Counted from the stretch's first letter, positions 8,654-16,692 are shown. The stretch: DNA of 33,200 nucleotides from Rubrivivax benzoatilyticus JA2 = ATCC BAA-35 (GCF_000190375.1 NZ_AEWG01000116.1:1-33200); one strand, 5' to 3'. The notes: generated by a model not told the origin, from the letters alone. Program-made: numbers and translations.

Positions 8654-9072
8654 CGGTTCCAGCAGCGGCGGGTCGGGCCCTGGCGGGCAAAGCCGCTGTC
8701 CACGGCCAGCGTCAGCGCCGGGCAGTCGTGATCGCCGGCCTGCGGGCCGCCGGCCACCGGCGTGGCGCTGGCGAGGTAGCGGCCGTCGGCCTCGCGCTCG
8801 ACGGCCAGGGTGTAGTGGCCGGCCTCGCTGACGCCGGGCAGGCGCAGCGCCGCGACGTCGTCGGCGTAACGGCCGTGGCGGTCGCGGTAGCCTTCCTGCG
8901 CGGCCTGCAGCCGCGTCAGCGCCTGCACCGCGTCGGCGCGGCGCGTCTTCACCAGGCTGCCCTGCCAGCTCGGCACCGCCAGGCCGGCGACGATGGCCGT
9001 CACGGCGCAGGCGGACATCACGTCGACGAGGCTGAAGCCGCGCGCGCGGCGGCCGGTGGCGGGCGGGTTCAC
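8650..9072 (-). CDS. PilE-like minor type IV pilin
   Basis: A 140-residue protein starting at GTG 9072, which overlaps the ycgR stop (GTGA). After a 12-residue basic leader ending in Gly come FSLVDVMSACAVTAIVAGLAVPSW, a class III prepilin signal. The +5 position is Asp, where nearly all pilins have Glu. The middle reads as a PilE-type globular domain (RADAVQALTRLQAAQEGYRDRHGRYADD, a common minor pilin motif), and two Cys in the last 25 residues could form the D-region disulfide. It probably acts with the next gene as a minor pilin pair. No other pilus gene is in the window, so the partner machinery must lie elsewhere. Confidence 0.86.
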   Translation of the reverse strand: MNPPATGRRARGFSLVDVMSACAVTAIVAGLAVPSWQGSLVKTRRADAVQALTRLQAAQEGYRDRHGRYADDVAALRLPGVSEAGHYTLAVEREADGRYLASATPVAGGPQAGDHDCPALTLAVDSGFARQGPTRRCWNR

Positions 9073-9833
9073 AGCGACATCAGCCGGCGGCGGCGCTGCG
9101 AGAGGTCGATCCAGCGCTGCAGCAGGCGTTCTCCGCCGGCCGGCAGCGACAGCCATTCGCAGCCCAGGCGCAGGCCCTGGCCGTCGGCGGGCAGGGCGGT
9201 GACGTGGCGCAGCGACAGCTTGGTGACGAAGCGGGTCTCGAGATCGAGCTCGATCTGCACGCCGGCCAGCTCGATGCCCGGCGGCATCGGCGGGACGTCG
9301 TGCGGCAGCAGCAGCGCGCAGCCGCCGGCGCTGATGTCGATCAGGCGCAGCGCCAGCGACATCTCGGGGATGGCCGGATGGCGCAGCCGTGCGGTGGGCG
9401 CCTGGCGGCCGTGCGGCCGCACGCGGTAGGCGCCGCGGCGCTGGAAGCGGTAGAGCGCGCGCGGCATCTGGGCCTGCAGCGCGCAGGCGCGCGGGCCGCG
9501 CACCAGCAGCAGGCCCTGCAGCTCGAACTGCAGCTTGACGCTGTCGAGATAGGCCACGGCCGTCGCCTCGTCGGCGTCGACCAGCGCCTGCAGCCCCGGC
9601 AGGCCTTCGTCGGCGCTGAACGACAGCCGCCCCGAGGCAGCGTCCACCGACCACAGCGTGGTCGTCAGCCCGATGCCGTCGGGCGCGTTCAGGTGCACCG
9701 TGGCGCTGCTCTCGCAGATCTGGCGCAGCAGCGCCTGCAGCTCGCGCGGGTGATCGACGCGGAACTCGGCCCAGCGGTCGATCGTGCCGCCGGCGTCCAG
9801 GTCGGCGGGGCGGGTGTCCTCGAACATGGCCAT
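9069..9833 (-). CDS. ycgR: YcgR-type flagellar brake protein with PilZ domain
   Basis: A 254-residue protein with an N-terminal YcgR domain (about 20-125) and a C-terminal PilZ domain. The c-di-GMP binding motifs are complete: RRGAYR at 132-137 (RxxxR type) and DISAGG at 166-171 (D/NxSxxG). YcgR bound to c-di-GMP acts on the motor switch or stator and slows swimming. It follows fliS and fliT, a fitting place for a flagellar brake, and is translationally joined to two pilin-like genes and a c-di-GMP enzyme. A second Met at codon 3 could be the real start. The symbol is given by family resemblance. Confidence 0.9.
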   Translation of the reverse strand: MAMFEDTRPADLDAGGTIDRWAEFRVDHPRELQALLRQICESSATVHLNAPDGIGLTTTLWSVDAASGRLSFSADEGLPGLQALVDADEATAVAYLDSVKLQFELQGLLLVRGPRACALQAQMPRALYRFQRRGAYRVRPHGRQAPTARLRHPAIPEMSLALRLIDISAGGCALLLPHDVPPMPPGIELAGVQIELDLETRFVTKLSLRHVTALPADGQGLRLGCEWLSLPAGGERLLQRWIDLSQRRRRLMSL

Positions 9834-9854
9834 GGCTCTTTCGTGAACGACGAA

Positions 9855-9872
9855 CGCCGCCCGAGGGCGGCG
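9855..9872 (-). terminator. Hairpin between fliT and ycgR
   Basis: CGCCGCCC (9855-9862) and GGGCGGCG (9865-9872) form a perfect eight-base inverted repeat with almost no loop. On the leftward strand it is followed by a T-rich but mixed stretch (TTCGTCGTT). It may end or attenuate fliST transcription before ycgR. There is no clean U-tract, so it could equally be a processing or stabilising hairpin. Confidence 0.4.
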
Positions 9873-9884
9873 TCGGCCGGACGG

Positions 9885-10184
9885 CTAGTGCAGGGTCTTC
9901 TGGCGCCCTGCCAGCGTGTCGTCGAGATCCTGCAGCCAGGGCTCGGCGAGGTGCCGGATCTCGGCGTCGTTGATCAGGATGCGCTGCATGATGCGCGACT
10001 TGGCCTTGGCCGCCTCGGCGTCCAGGCTGGCCTCGCGTGCGGCGTGCTTGAGCTGGCTGATCAGCAGCACGCAGGCGCCCTCGAGCTTGACGACCTCGTC
10101 CCAGTTGCCGGCCTTGGCCGCCGACAGCATGTCGGCGCTGGCCTGCTCGATGGCCTCGTAGTACTTCAGGAGGTCGGTGTTCAT
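9885..10184 (-). CDS. fliT: Flagellar export chaperone FliT
   Basis: A 99-residue, largely helical protein starting MNTDLLKYYEAIEQASADML. It has the typical FliT pattern of an N-terminal helix, NWDEVVKLEGACVLLISQLK, and a central NDAEIRHL segment. FliT is the export chaperone of the filament cap protein FliD. In enterobacteria it also binds FlhDC and dampens its activity; whether this holds here is unknown. A good ribosome site (GAGGA) lies eight bases before the ATG. It follows fliS by 25 bases, presumably in one transcript from the sigma-28 promoter at 10683-10709. Confidence 0.88.
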   Translation of the reverse strand: MNTDLLKYYEAIEQASADMLSAAKAGNWDEVVKLEGACVLLISQLKHAAREASLDAEAAKAKSRIMQRILINDAEIRHLAEPWLQDLDDTLAGRQKTLH

Positions 10185-10209
10185 CGCGGGTCCTCGTGGT
10201 GGCGCCGGT

Positions 10210-10644
10210 TCAGCCTCGTCCGGGCTGGCCGCCGACCTTGTCGCCGATGGCGTTCCAGGCGTCCTGCAGCGGCTGCATCAGGCGCTGGCATTCGTCGAGC
10301 ACGGCTTCGTCGTTGCGCAGGTTGGCGTGGGTCAGGCGCAGCTCGATGTAGCCGTACAGCGCGTGCAGATCCTTGGCCAGCTGGCCGCCGGACTCGAGGT
10401 CCAGGCAGGCGCGCAGGCCTTCGTCGACGATGGACAGCGCATGCTTGATCGCGCGGTTCTTGCGCTCGATCTCGCCGGCGCGCATCGCGCCGCGGGCCTG
10501 GGCGATCGCGTCCTGGAAACCCTGGTACAGCAGCGCGACGAGCTGGTGCGGCGAGGCCGTGCTGATCGCCGTCTCGGCGCCGACACGGTGGTAGGCGTGG
10601 GCGAACTGCTGCGGGCGGGCGAACGCGGAGGCGGAGGCGAACAT
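10210..10644 (-). CDS. fliS: Flagellin export chaperone FliS
   Basis: A 144-residue protein. After a short variable start come AYHRVGAETAISTASPHQLVALLYQGFQDAI, the hallmark of FliS, and the helical bundle continues through RKNRAIKHALSIVDEGLRACLD and LYGYIELRLTHAN. FliS holds flagellin monomers unpolymerised in the cytoplasm and delivers them to FlhA. It heads the fliST unit with its own sigma-28 promoter about 40 bases upstream. The ribosome site is weak (CCCCACC before the ATG), but the start is fixed by the family N-terminus. Confidence 0.97.
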   Translation of the reverse strand: MFASASAFARPQQFAHAYHRVGAETAISTASPHQLVALLYQGFQDAIAQARGAMRAGEIERKNRAIKHALSIVDEGLRACLDLESGGQLAKDLHALYGYIELRLTHANLRNDEAVLDECQRLMQPLQDAWNAIGDKVGGQPGRG

Positions 10645-10682
10645 GGTGGGGATGTGCGTCGATTCAGCGGAAAGTGATGGAT

Positions 10683-10709
10683 TTATCGGCGTGGGCTGGC
10701 GGGACTTGA
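10683..10709 (-). promoter_or_regulatory. Sigma-28 (FliA) promoter of fliS
   Basis: On the leftward strand the sequence reads TCAAGTCC (10709-10702), eleven bases, then GCCGATAA (10690-10683). The -10 box is a perfect match to the FliA consensus GCCGATAA, the spacing is exactly 11, and the -35 box matches five or six of eight positions of TAAAGTTT. Transcription should begin about 30 bases before the fliS ATG. Confidence 0.88.
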
Positions 10710-10781
10710 GCCGGAAACGGCGGTCCTGACCCGGCTTTTCCGGCGACCGCCGGCGCCGGCATCGCCCCCTGAAAGGACATC

Positions 10782-10816
10782 GGCCCCAGGCCCCGCGGTC
10801 GCGGGCGCCTGGGGCC
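10782..10816 (-). terminator. Strong hairpin after fliD
   Basis: GGCCCCAGGC (10782-10791) pairs perfectly with GCCTGGGGCC (10807-10816). Inside it CCCGC (10792-10796) pairs with GCGGG (10801-10805) across a GGTC loop, giving about 15 base pairs with one bulge. It lies 29 bases beyond the fliD stop and separates fliD from the fliS promoter. There is no long T-run, but its position and stability suggest a transcription end. Confidence 0.6.
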
Positions 10817-10844
10817 GTGGCGCGGGTGCGGCGGCGGCGGCCGC

Positions 10845-12281
10845 TCAGCTGCTCGACTTGTTCAGCGCGGCGAGCTGCTGCGTGACGTAGCTCGACAGCC
10901 CCGACAGCGTCGTCATGCTGGTGTCCAGCGCCTGGTACTGGCGGCGCAGGCGCGCCTCGGCCAGGGCCAGCCGGACCTCGAACGCGTCCTGGCTCTTCTC
11001 GTTCTGCTTGATCTGCGACTGGATGCCGGAGGTGCGCGTCGTCAGCAGCCCCTCGCTGCCGAGCACCGCGTTGCCCAGGTCGCGGAAGCGGTCCATGAAG
11101 CCGGAGCCGGCGGTGGTGTCGGCGTCCTCGGCGAAGACCTTGCGCAGTTCCTCGCGCTGGCTCGTCAGCGCGTTCTTCAGCTTGGTGCTGTCGACCGAGA
11201 GCTGGCCGTTGGCGCCCATCGAGATGCCGACGTCGGACAGGCGGCCGTAGACCGACGACGCGCTGCTGCCTTCGTTGATGACGTTGCGCAGCTGGGACTG
11301 CAGCGACACCGTCGTGCGGTCGCCCTGCAGCGTGCCGCCCTTCTTGGTGTCGGCGTCGTACTTGGTCTGCTCGGCGATGTAGCTGGCGAGCTGGTTGAAG
11401 GCCTTCACGAAGGTGTCGACGGCCTTGGTCACGGCCTCGTCGTCGGCGTTGACCTTCACCTCGACGGCGCTCGTCGTGGTCTTGTTCAGCGTCAGCGTCA
11501 GCCCTTCGGCGACGTTCTCGAGCTTGTTGCTCGCCGAGGTGACCTGGATGCCGTTGATCGTCGCCACGGCGTCGGCGGCGGTCTGGGTGCGCGTCATCGC
11601 GCTGGCGCCGACGGCGCTGAAGCCCAGCGTCGACAGGCCGGTCGTGGTGCTGCCGTCGTCAGCGGTCTCGGTCGCGGTGACGCGGAACGCGCTCTCGGCG
11701 CCGGTGCTCGCCGAGCGCAGCGCCAGGCGCGCGCCCTGCGAGTCGGTGACGATGGTCGCGGTGACGCCGGCGCCGGCGGCGTTGATCTTGTCGCGGATCT
11801 TCTCGAGCGTGTTGTCCTCTTCGCCGATGGTCACCGTGACCTCGCTCTTGGCGGAGAAGCCGGTCGGCGTCGGTTCGCCGGTCCAGCTGCCGAGCTCGAT
11901 CTTCAGCGTGCCGGTGCCGACGACGGTGTCCGACGCCGCGAAGCGCTGGCTCGCGACGGTCTGCGTGCTGGCGAGCTGCTGCACCCCGATGGCGTAGCTG
12001 CCGGCCACGGCCCCGCCGGCGGAGCTGACGCCGACGGCGGCGCTGTCGCTGCTCGTCGCCGCGGTCTGCTTCCACAGCAGCACCGACGACAGCGCGTTGG
12101 CCGCGTCGCGCATCTCCGAGGTGTAGCTCGTGAGCTTGCCGACCGCCGACAGCCGGGTGTTGAGCGTCGAGTTCGCCTGCTGCAGCAGGTTCAGCGGCCG
12201 CTTCTCGACCGACATCAGCTGCGTGACCACCGCCTCGACGTTGATGCCGCTGCCCAGGCCGGTGGAGGAAATGGTCGCCAT
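10845..12281 (-). CDS. fliD: Flagellar filament capping protein FliD
   Basis: A 478-residue protein starting MATISSTGLGSGINVEAVVTQLM, the conserved FliD N-terminus (FliD sizes vary from about 400 to 600). It continues with EKRPLNLLQQANSTLNTRLSAVGKL, a Thr/Ala-rich central region (D2/D3 domains), and a C-terminal coiled coil LDTSMTTLSGLSSYVTQQLAALN. FliD forms the cap that folds flagellin at the filament tip. The ATG at 12281 is preceded by a good AAGGAA ribosome site, so it is preferred over in-frame codons further upstream. FliT is its expected chaperone. Confidence 0.97.
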   Translation of the reverse strand: MATISSTGLGSGINVEAVVTQLMSVEKRPLNLLQQANSTLNTRLSAVGKLTSYTSEMRDAANALSSVLLWKQTAATSSDSAAVGVSSAGGAVAGSYAIGVQQLASTQTVASQRFAASDTVVGTGTLKIELGSWTGEPTPTGFSAKSEVTVTIGEEDNTLEKIRDKINAAGAGVTATIVTDSQGARLALRSASTGAESAFRVTATETADDGSTTTGLSTLGFSAVGASAMTRTQTAADAVATINGIQVTSASNKLENVAEGLTLTLNKTTTSAVEVKVNADDEAVTKAVDTFVKAFNQLASYIAEQTKYDADTKKGGTLQGDRTTVSLQSQLRNVINEGSSASSVYGRLSDVGISMGANGQLSVDSTKLKNALTSQREELRKVFAEDADTTAGSGFMDRFRDLGNAVLGSEGLLTTRTSGIQSQIKQNEKSQDAFEVRLALAEARLRRQYQALDTSMTTLSGLSSYVTQQLAALNKSSS

Positions 12282-12306
12282 GTCGATTCCTTGGAGTCTC
12301 GTCTCG

Positions 12307-12333
12307 CCTTCGGCGCGCACGCGCCGAACTTGA
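12307..12333 (-). promoter_or_regulatory. Probable sigma-28 promoter of fliD overlapping a palindrome
   Basis: Leftward, TCAAGTTC (12333-12326) is followed after eleven bases by GCCGAAGG (12314-12307). The -35 box is close to the FliA consensus and to the fliS box; the -10 box keeps only GCCGA. The same bases form a perfect nine-base inverted repeat, TTCGGCGCG (12309-12317) and CGCGCCGAA (12320-12328), which could instead be a hairpin after flagellin 1. The site is 26 bases before the fliD ATG. Confidence 0.5.
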
Positions 12334-12441
12334 GCCTGCGCTGCGCCGTTTCGCGCAAGGCGTCACGCCGCGCCGTGGCTGACGGCCCCGGAGCGGCGTG
12401 GAAGGAGGGCTTGCCGGTGGTCCCGGCGAAGGGGGGTCGCG

Positions 12442-13299
12442 TCAGCGCTGCAGCAGGCTCAGCACCTGCTGGGGCAGCTGGTTGGCCTGCGCGACCATCG
12501 CGTTGCCGGCCTGCTGCAGGATCTGCGCGCGGCTCATGTTGGCCGTTTCGGCAGCGAAGTCGGCATCCATGATGCGGCTGCGCGCGGCCGACTGGTTCTC
12601 GACGCTGATCTGCAGGTTGGAGATCACGGCCTCGAAGCGGTTCTGGGTCGCACCCCACATCGCGCGTTCGTTGTTGACCGTGTTGAGCGCCTTGTCGATG
12701 TTGTCGATGACGGTCTTCAGGTCGGCGGCGCTGGTCAGCGCGCCGGAGGTGCCGATCACCGAGCTGGTGGTCGTCACCGCGCCGAGGTCGGCATTGGCGC
12801 TGAAGGCGGCGGCGATCCTGACGGTGACGACGTCGTCGTCGGTCGTGTTCGGGCCGACCTGGAACGACATGTCCGTGGTCTGGCCGAAGACCGGCTTCTC
12901 GTTGAAGGTGGTGCCGCCGAGCACACGCTTGACCTCGGTCTGCAGCTCGAAGAATTCCTTCTGCAGCGAGTCCTGGTCCTTGGCCGTGTTGGTCGAGTTG
13001 CGCGACTGCACGGCGAGTTCGCGCATGCGCTGCAGCGAGTCGCCGATCTTGGCCAGCGCACCTTCGGCCACCTGGGCGTAGGAGATGCCGTCGTTGGCGT
13101 TGCGGATCGCGACGTTCATGCCGCGCACCTGGGCGTTCATCCGTTCGGCGATCGCCAGGCCGGCCGCATCGTCCTTCGCGGAGTTCACGCGCAGACCCGA
13201 CGACAGGCGCGCCATCGACGTCGCCAGCGAGCCCTGGGAGGCGCTGAGGCTGCGCTGGGCGTTCAGCGAGGCCAGGTTGGTGTTGATGGTCTGAGGCAT
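12442..13299 (-). CDS. fliC: Flagellin 1
   Basis: A 285-residue flagellin starting MPQTINTNLASLNAQRSLSA. The conserved D0/D1 N-terminal block ([20 protein letters not shown]) and C-terminal block ([20 protein letters not shown] to VLSLLQR) are intact. The central variable region is very short, so the D2/D3 surface domains are essentially missing, as in other small betaproteobacterial flagellins. It forms the filament with the neighbouring flagellin 2. A good AAGGAG ribosome site precedes the ATG, but no sigma-28 box is visible in the 80 bases between the gene and the terminator of flagellin 2. The protein is Ser/Thr-rich centrally, offering possible O-glycosylation sites. Confidence 0.96.
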   Translation of the reverse strand: MPQTINTNLASLNAQRSLSASQGSLATSMARLSSGLRVNSAKDDAAGLAIAERMNAQVRGMNVAIRNANDGISYAQVAEGALAKIGDSLQRMRELAVQSRNSTNTAKDQDSLQKEFFELQTEVKRVLGGTTFNEKPVFGQTTDMSFQVGPNTTDDDVVTVRIAAAFSANADLGAVTTTSSVIGTSGALTSAADLKTVIDNIDKALNTVNNERAMWGATQNRFEAVISNLQISVENQSAARSRIMDADFAAETANMSRAQILQQAGNAMVAQANQLPQQVLSLLQR

Positions 13300-13377
13300 G
13301 TGCGGCTCTCCTTCGATGGCTGCATTGTCCGGAGGGCCGCGGGCGGCAAAAGCGCGAAAAGGGCAGGAAAGACGCGC

Positions 13378-13410
13378 CAAAAGAAAAGCCGCGCCCGGGT
13401 GGGCGCGGCT
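13378..13410 (-). terminator. Intrinsic terminator of flagellin 2
   Basis: On the leftward strand AGCCGCGCCC (13410-13401), a four-base loop and GGGCGCGGCT (13396-13387) form a perfect ten-base stem, followed directly by TTTTCTTTTGG. This is a textbook Rho-independent terminator. It lies between the two flagellin genes, 55 bases beyond the stop of flagellin 2. Confidence 0.9.
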
Positions 13411-13465
13411 TGCGGGGCGGTGTCCGGGGCGCGCCGCTTCGACGCGCGCCGGGCCCGGGCTGCGA

Positions 13466-14320
13466 TCAGCGCAGCAGGCTCAGGACCTGCTGGGGCAGCT
13501 GGTTGGCCTGCGCGACCATCGCGTTGCCGGCCTGCTGCAGGATCTGCGCGCGGCTCATGTTGGCCGTCTCCGAGGCGAAGTCGGCATCCATGATGCGGCT
13601 GCGGGCGGCCGACTGGTTCTCGATGCTGACCTGCAGGTTCGAGATCACGGCCTCGAAGCGGTTCTGCGTCGCACCCCACATCGAGCGCTCGTTGTTGACC
13701 GTGTTGATCGCCTTGTCGATGTTGTCGATGACGGTCTTCAGGTCCGCGGCGCTCGTGACCGAGCCGCTGGTGCCGATGATGGCGGCGGTGGAGGTCACCG
13801 CGCCGATGTCGGCGTTGGCGCTGAAGGCGGCGGCCTGCTTGACCGTCACCACGTCGTCACCGCTGGTGTTGGCGCCGACCTGGAAGGTCAGGTCCGAGGT
13901 CTGGCCGAAGATCTTCTGCTCGTTGAAGGTGGTGCCGCCGAGCACGCGCTTGACTTCGTTCTGCAGCTCCAGGAATTCCTTCTGCAGGGAGTCCTGGTCC
14001 TTGGCCGTGTTGGTGGCGTTGCGCGACTGCACCGCCAGTTCACGCATGCGCTGCAGCGAGTCGCCGACCTTGGCCAGCGCGCCTTCGGCGGTCTGCGCCC
14101 AGGAGATGCCGTCGTTGGCGTTGCGCACGGCGACGTTCATGCCCTTGATCTGGGCGTTCATGCGCTCGGCGATGGCGAGGCCGGCGGCGTCGTCCTTCGC
14201 GGAGTTGACGCGCAGACCGGACGACAGCCGGGCCATCGAGGTGGCCAGCGACGACTGCGAGGTGGTCAGGTTGCGCTGCGCGTTCAGCGAGGCAATGTTG
14301 GTGTTGATGGTGGCAGGCAT
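13466..14320 (-). CDS. fliC: Flagellin 2
   Basis: A 284-residue flagellin starting [20 protein letters not shown], closely similar to flagellin 1 along its whole length, with the same short central region. Both are tandem paralogs; the last part of the genes includes an identical 83-base tract. The centre (around 160-215) is rich in Thr, Ser and Ala. It has its own sigma-28 promoter (14536-14562), a roughly 210-base leader, a strong AGGAG ribosome site and its own terminator, so it is likely the main filament protein. Neighbouring glycosyltransferase genes make it a probable glycoprotein, which is an inference. Confidence 0.97.
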   Translation of the reverse strand: MPATINTNIASLNAQRNLTTSQSSLATSMARLSSGLRVNSAKDDAAGLAIAERMNAQIKGMNVAVRNANDGISWAQTAEGALAKVGDSLQRMRELAVQSRNATNTAKDQDSLQKEFLELQNEVKRVLGGTTFNEQKIFGQTSDLTFQVGANTSGDDVVTVKQAAAFSANADIGAVTSTAAIIGTSGSVTSAADLKTVIDNIDKAINTVNNERSMWGATQNRFEAVISNLQVSIENQSAARSRIMDADFASETANMSRAQILQQAGNAMVAQANQLPQQVLSLLR

Positions 14321-14757
14321 TGAGGGCTCCTAAGACTGTCGGCGACCCGGGCGCACGGCGGAACTCTCCGCTCGCGCAAGCCGCCTCGGGCGTCACGTGT
14401 TGCACTGACCTCATCCGGCTCGCGCCTTCGAGGCCACCGCCCGACGCCAGTCCCCTTCTCGTGGCCTTCCTTGCGGGAGGCGTCGATCGGGCTTCTGGCC
14501 GGACCACGGATTCGTTGTCGGACCCGTTGGGGGTGTTATCGAAGCGCCGCGGAAAAACTTTAGCGAGTCGTTGCGAAACCCTTCGCCGCCGCCGCCGCCG
14601 GCGCCGCGCACTGCGAGTGCCGTCGCGGCCCGCGCCCTCGTGCGAGATGGCCCGGGAAGGCGGCGCTTATCCGTCGACGGTGCCCACGCGCGTCTGCCTA
14701 CAGTGCAGCCGGGGTCGCGGTGTGCGCGGCCTGCCCGCGCTTGGAGTCCGACAGACC
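14321..14757. other. Intergenic region between flagellin 2 and the TPR glycosyltransferase
   Basis: These 437 bases contain no convincing gene. On the leftward strand they hold the sigma-28 promoter at 14536-14562 and then a leader of about 210 bases to the flagellin 2 ATG. On the rightward side lie a short GCC trinucleotide run (about 14580-14597) and the unseen promoter of the TPR glycosyltransferase. I found no sigma-28 box facing right. Confidence 0.6.
14536..14562 (-). promoter_or_regulatory. Sigma-28 (FliA) promoter of flagellin 2
   Basis: Leftward, TAAAGTTT (14562-14555) matches the FliA -35 consensus at all eight positions. It is followed after exactly eleven bases by TTCGATAA (14543-14536), which matches GCCGATAA at six of eight. 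Expected transcription start is near 14528, giving an unusually long leader of about 210 bases before the flagellin ATG. Confidence 0.85.
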
Positions 14758-16692
14758 ATGAAAAATGCCACAGCTGGTTCAGATCACCGTGCCCGCACGC
14801 ACTGGCAGGCCGGTGCCGCCGCCGTGAAGGTCGGGCGCTGGCAGCGTGCGGCGGAGGAGTTCGAGCGCGCCGCCCGGCTGGCGCCCGGCGACGCGCTGTA
14901 CTGGCTCAACCTGGGCCGCGCCCGGCTGCAGCTCGGCCAGAACGACGCCGCGATCCAGGCCTTCAACGCGGTCACGAAGAGCACCCGCGGCTACGACACC
15001 ATCACCGCGCTGACCGCCGCCCAGTGCCTGTCCGCGCTGCACCGCTATGCCGATGCCGCGGCCTGCCTGGACGCGGCGCCGGCCGGTGTCGTGCGCGACC
15101 ACGCCTATCACTCGACGCACGGCTACGCGTTGTTCCGCGCCGGGCGCCACCACGAGGCCATCGAGGCCTACTTCCGCGCGCTGTCGCTCAAGATGGATGC
15201 GGCGCTCGAGCACTACCGCATGGGCCTGGCGTTCAAGGCGCTGCGCATGCCGGAGCAGGCCGCGGAGTGCATGCGCACCGCCGCCGTGCTCGACGAAGGC
15301 GCGGTGCGCGCGCTGGCGCTGACGATCCTGACGCACGAGAGCGGCAACGCCTGCGAGTGGAGCCGCCGCGCCGAGGAGACCGCGCAGCTGCGCGAAGCGC
15401 TCAACCGCATCGGCCTGGACACGCCGCAGCTGCTGTCGGTGTTCCCGCTGCTGGCGCTGGACTGCAGCCCGCAGGAGCAGCTGCACGCCGCCCGCCTGTG
15501 CTCGGCCACCTACGCGCGCGGCGTTGCGCCGCTGCCGCGGCGGCGCGTGCGCACCGAGGGCCGCCTGCGCGTCGGCTACCTGACGGCCGACATCTGCTCG
15601 CACGCCACCGCCGTGCTGATGGCCGAGTTCTTCGAGCGCTGCGACCGCGAGCGCTTCGAGGTGCTGGTCTACTCCCACAGCCCGGACGACCAGTCGGCGC
15701 TGCGCGCGCGCGTCATTGCGGCCTGCGACCGCTTCGTCGACGTCAACAGCATGACCGACCAGCAGATCGCCCAGCGCATGCACGCCGACGGCGTGGACAT
15801 CGCGGTCGACCTCAAGGGCCACACCGCGGACACGCGCTACGCCGTCCTCGCGCACCGCCCGGCGCCGGTGCAGGTGGCCTTCCTGGGCTACCCCGGCACC
15901 ACCGGGGCGGACTTCATCGACTACGTCATCGGCGACCCCGTCGTGACGCCGCTCGAGCACGCGCCGCACTTCAGCGAGAAGATCGCGCAGCTGCCGTGGT
16001 CCTACCAGCCCAACGACCGCAACCGCGTCCTGCCGCCGTGCCCGTCGCGCCGCGAGGAAGGGCTGCCCGAGGGCGCCACGGTGTTCTGCTGCTTCAACCA
16101 GAGCTACAAGCTCAACCCCGCGATGCTCGACCTGTGGGCGCGCATCCTGGCGCAGGTGCCCGACAGCGTGCTGTGGCTGCTGGAGTGGAACGGGCAGGCG
16201 CCGCGCAACCTGCTCGCCGAGCTGGCGGCGCGCGGCATCGCGCGCGAGCGCGTGGTCTTCGGCAAGCGCGTGTCGATCGAAGACCACCTCGCGCGGCTGC
16301 AGTGCGCCGACCTGTTCCTCGACACCTGGCCCTGCAACGCCCACACCACCGCCAGCGAGGCGCTGTGGGCCGGCGTGCCGGTGCTGACCGTGCCGGGGCA
16401 GACCTTCGCGTCGCGCGTGGCGGCGAGCCTGCTGCACGCCTGCGAGCTCGACGAGCTCGTCTGCGGCGACGGCGACGCCTACGTGGACCTGGCCGTCGGC
16501 CTGGCCCGCGACCGCTCGCGGCTGCAGGCGCTGCAGCGCCACCTGCGCGAGCGGCGGCTGACGCTGCCGCTGTTCGACACCGCGCGCTATGCCGCCGACT
16601 TCGACGCGCTGCTGCTGCGCATGGCCGAGCGTGAGCGCCAGGGCCTGCCGCCGCAGGCGCTGCCCGCGACGGCCCCCGAGGGCCGGCGCTGA
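14758..16692 (+). CDS. TPR-containing OGT/SPINDLY-like glycosyltransferase (GT41), probable flagellin glycosyltransferase
   Basis: A 644-residue protein. The N-terminal third holds TPR-like helical pairs (for example AAEEFERAARLAPGDALYWLNLGRARLQLGQ and the following repeats to about residue 180). The C-terminal half is a GT41 catalytic region with DLKGHTADTR (H355), FLGYPGTTGADFIDY, FNQSYKLNP with the UDP-binding-type Lys at 451, and HTTASEALWAGVPVLTVPG (H529). Family members transfer a sugar to Ser/Thr of proteins. It lies next to the flagellin genes, where bacterial OGT-like enzymes often glycosylate flagellin. The start at 14758 is chosen because TPR homology begins shortly after; the ribosome site is poor. 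The donor sugar is unknown. Confidence 0.9.
   Translation: MKNATAGSDHRARTHWQAGAAAVKVGRWQRAAEEFERAARLAPGDALYWLNLGRARLQLGQNDAAIQAFNAVTKSTRGYDTITALTAAQCLSALHRYADAAACLDAAPAGVVRDHAYHSTHGYALFRAGRHHEAIEAYFRALSLKMDAALEHYRMGLAFKALRMPEQAAECMRTAAVLDEGAVRALALTILTHESGNACEWSRRAEETAQLREALNRIGLDTPQLLSVFPLLALDCSPQEQLHAARLCSATYARGVAPLPRRRVRTEGRLRVGYLTADICSHATAVLMAEFFERCDRERFEVLVYSHSPDDQSALRARVIAACDRFVDVNSMTDQQIAQRMHADGVDIAVDLKGHTADTRYAVLAHRPAPVQVAFLGYPGTTGADFIDYVIGDPVVTPLEHAPHFSEKIAQLPWSYQPNDRNRVLPPCPSRREEGLPEGATVFCCFNQSYKLNPAMLDLWARILAQVPDSVLWLLEWNGQAPRNLLAELAARGIARERVVFGKRVSIEDHLARLQCADLFLDTWPCNAHTTASEALWAGVPVLTVPGQTFASRVAASLLHACELDELVCGDGDAYVDLAVGLARDRSRLQALQRHLRERRLTLPLFDTARYAADFDALLLRMAERERQGLPPQALPATAPEGRR

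Noticed and set aside
12413..12427. Terminator hairpin after flagellin 1 (GCCGG / CCGGC)
   Set aside because: Only five base pairs and no T-run; too weak to call.
14580..14601. GCC trinucleotide run upstream of the TPR glycosyltransferase as a phase-variable repeat
   Set aside because: Only about six units and interrupted, in non-coding DNA; such runs are expected by chance at this GC content.
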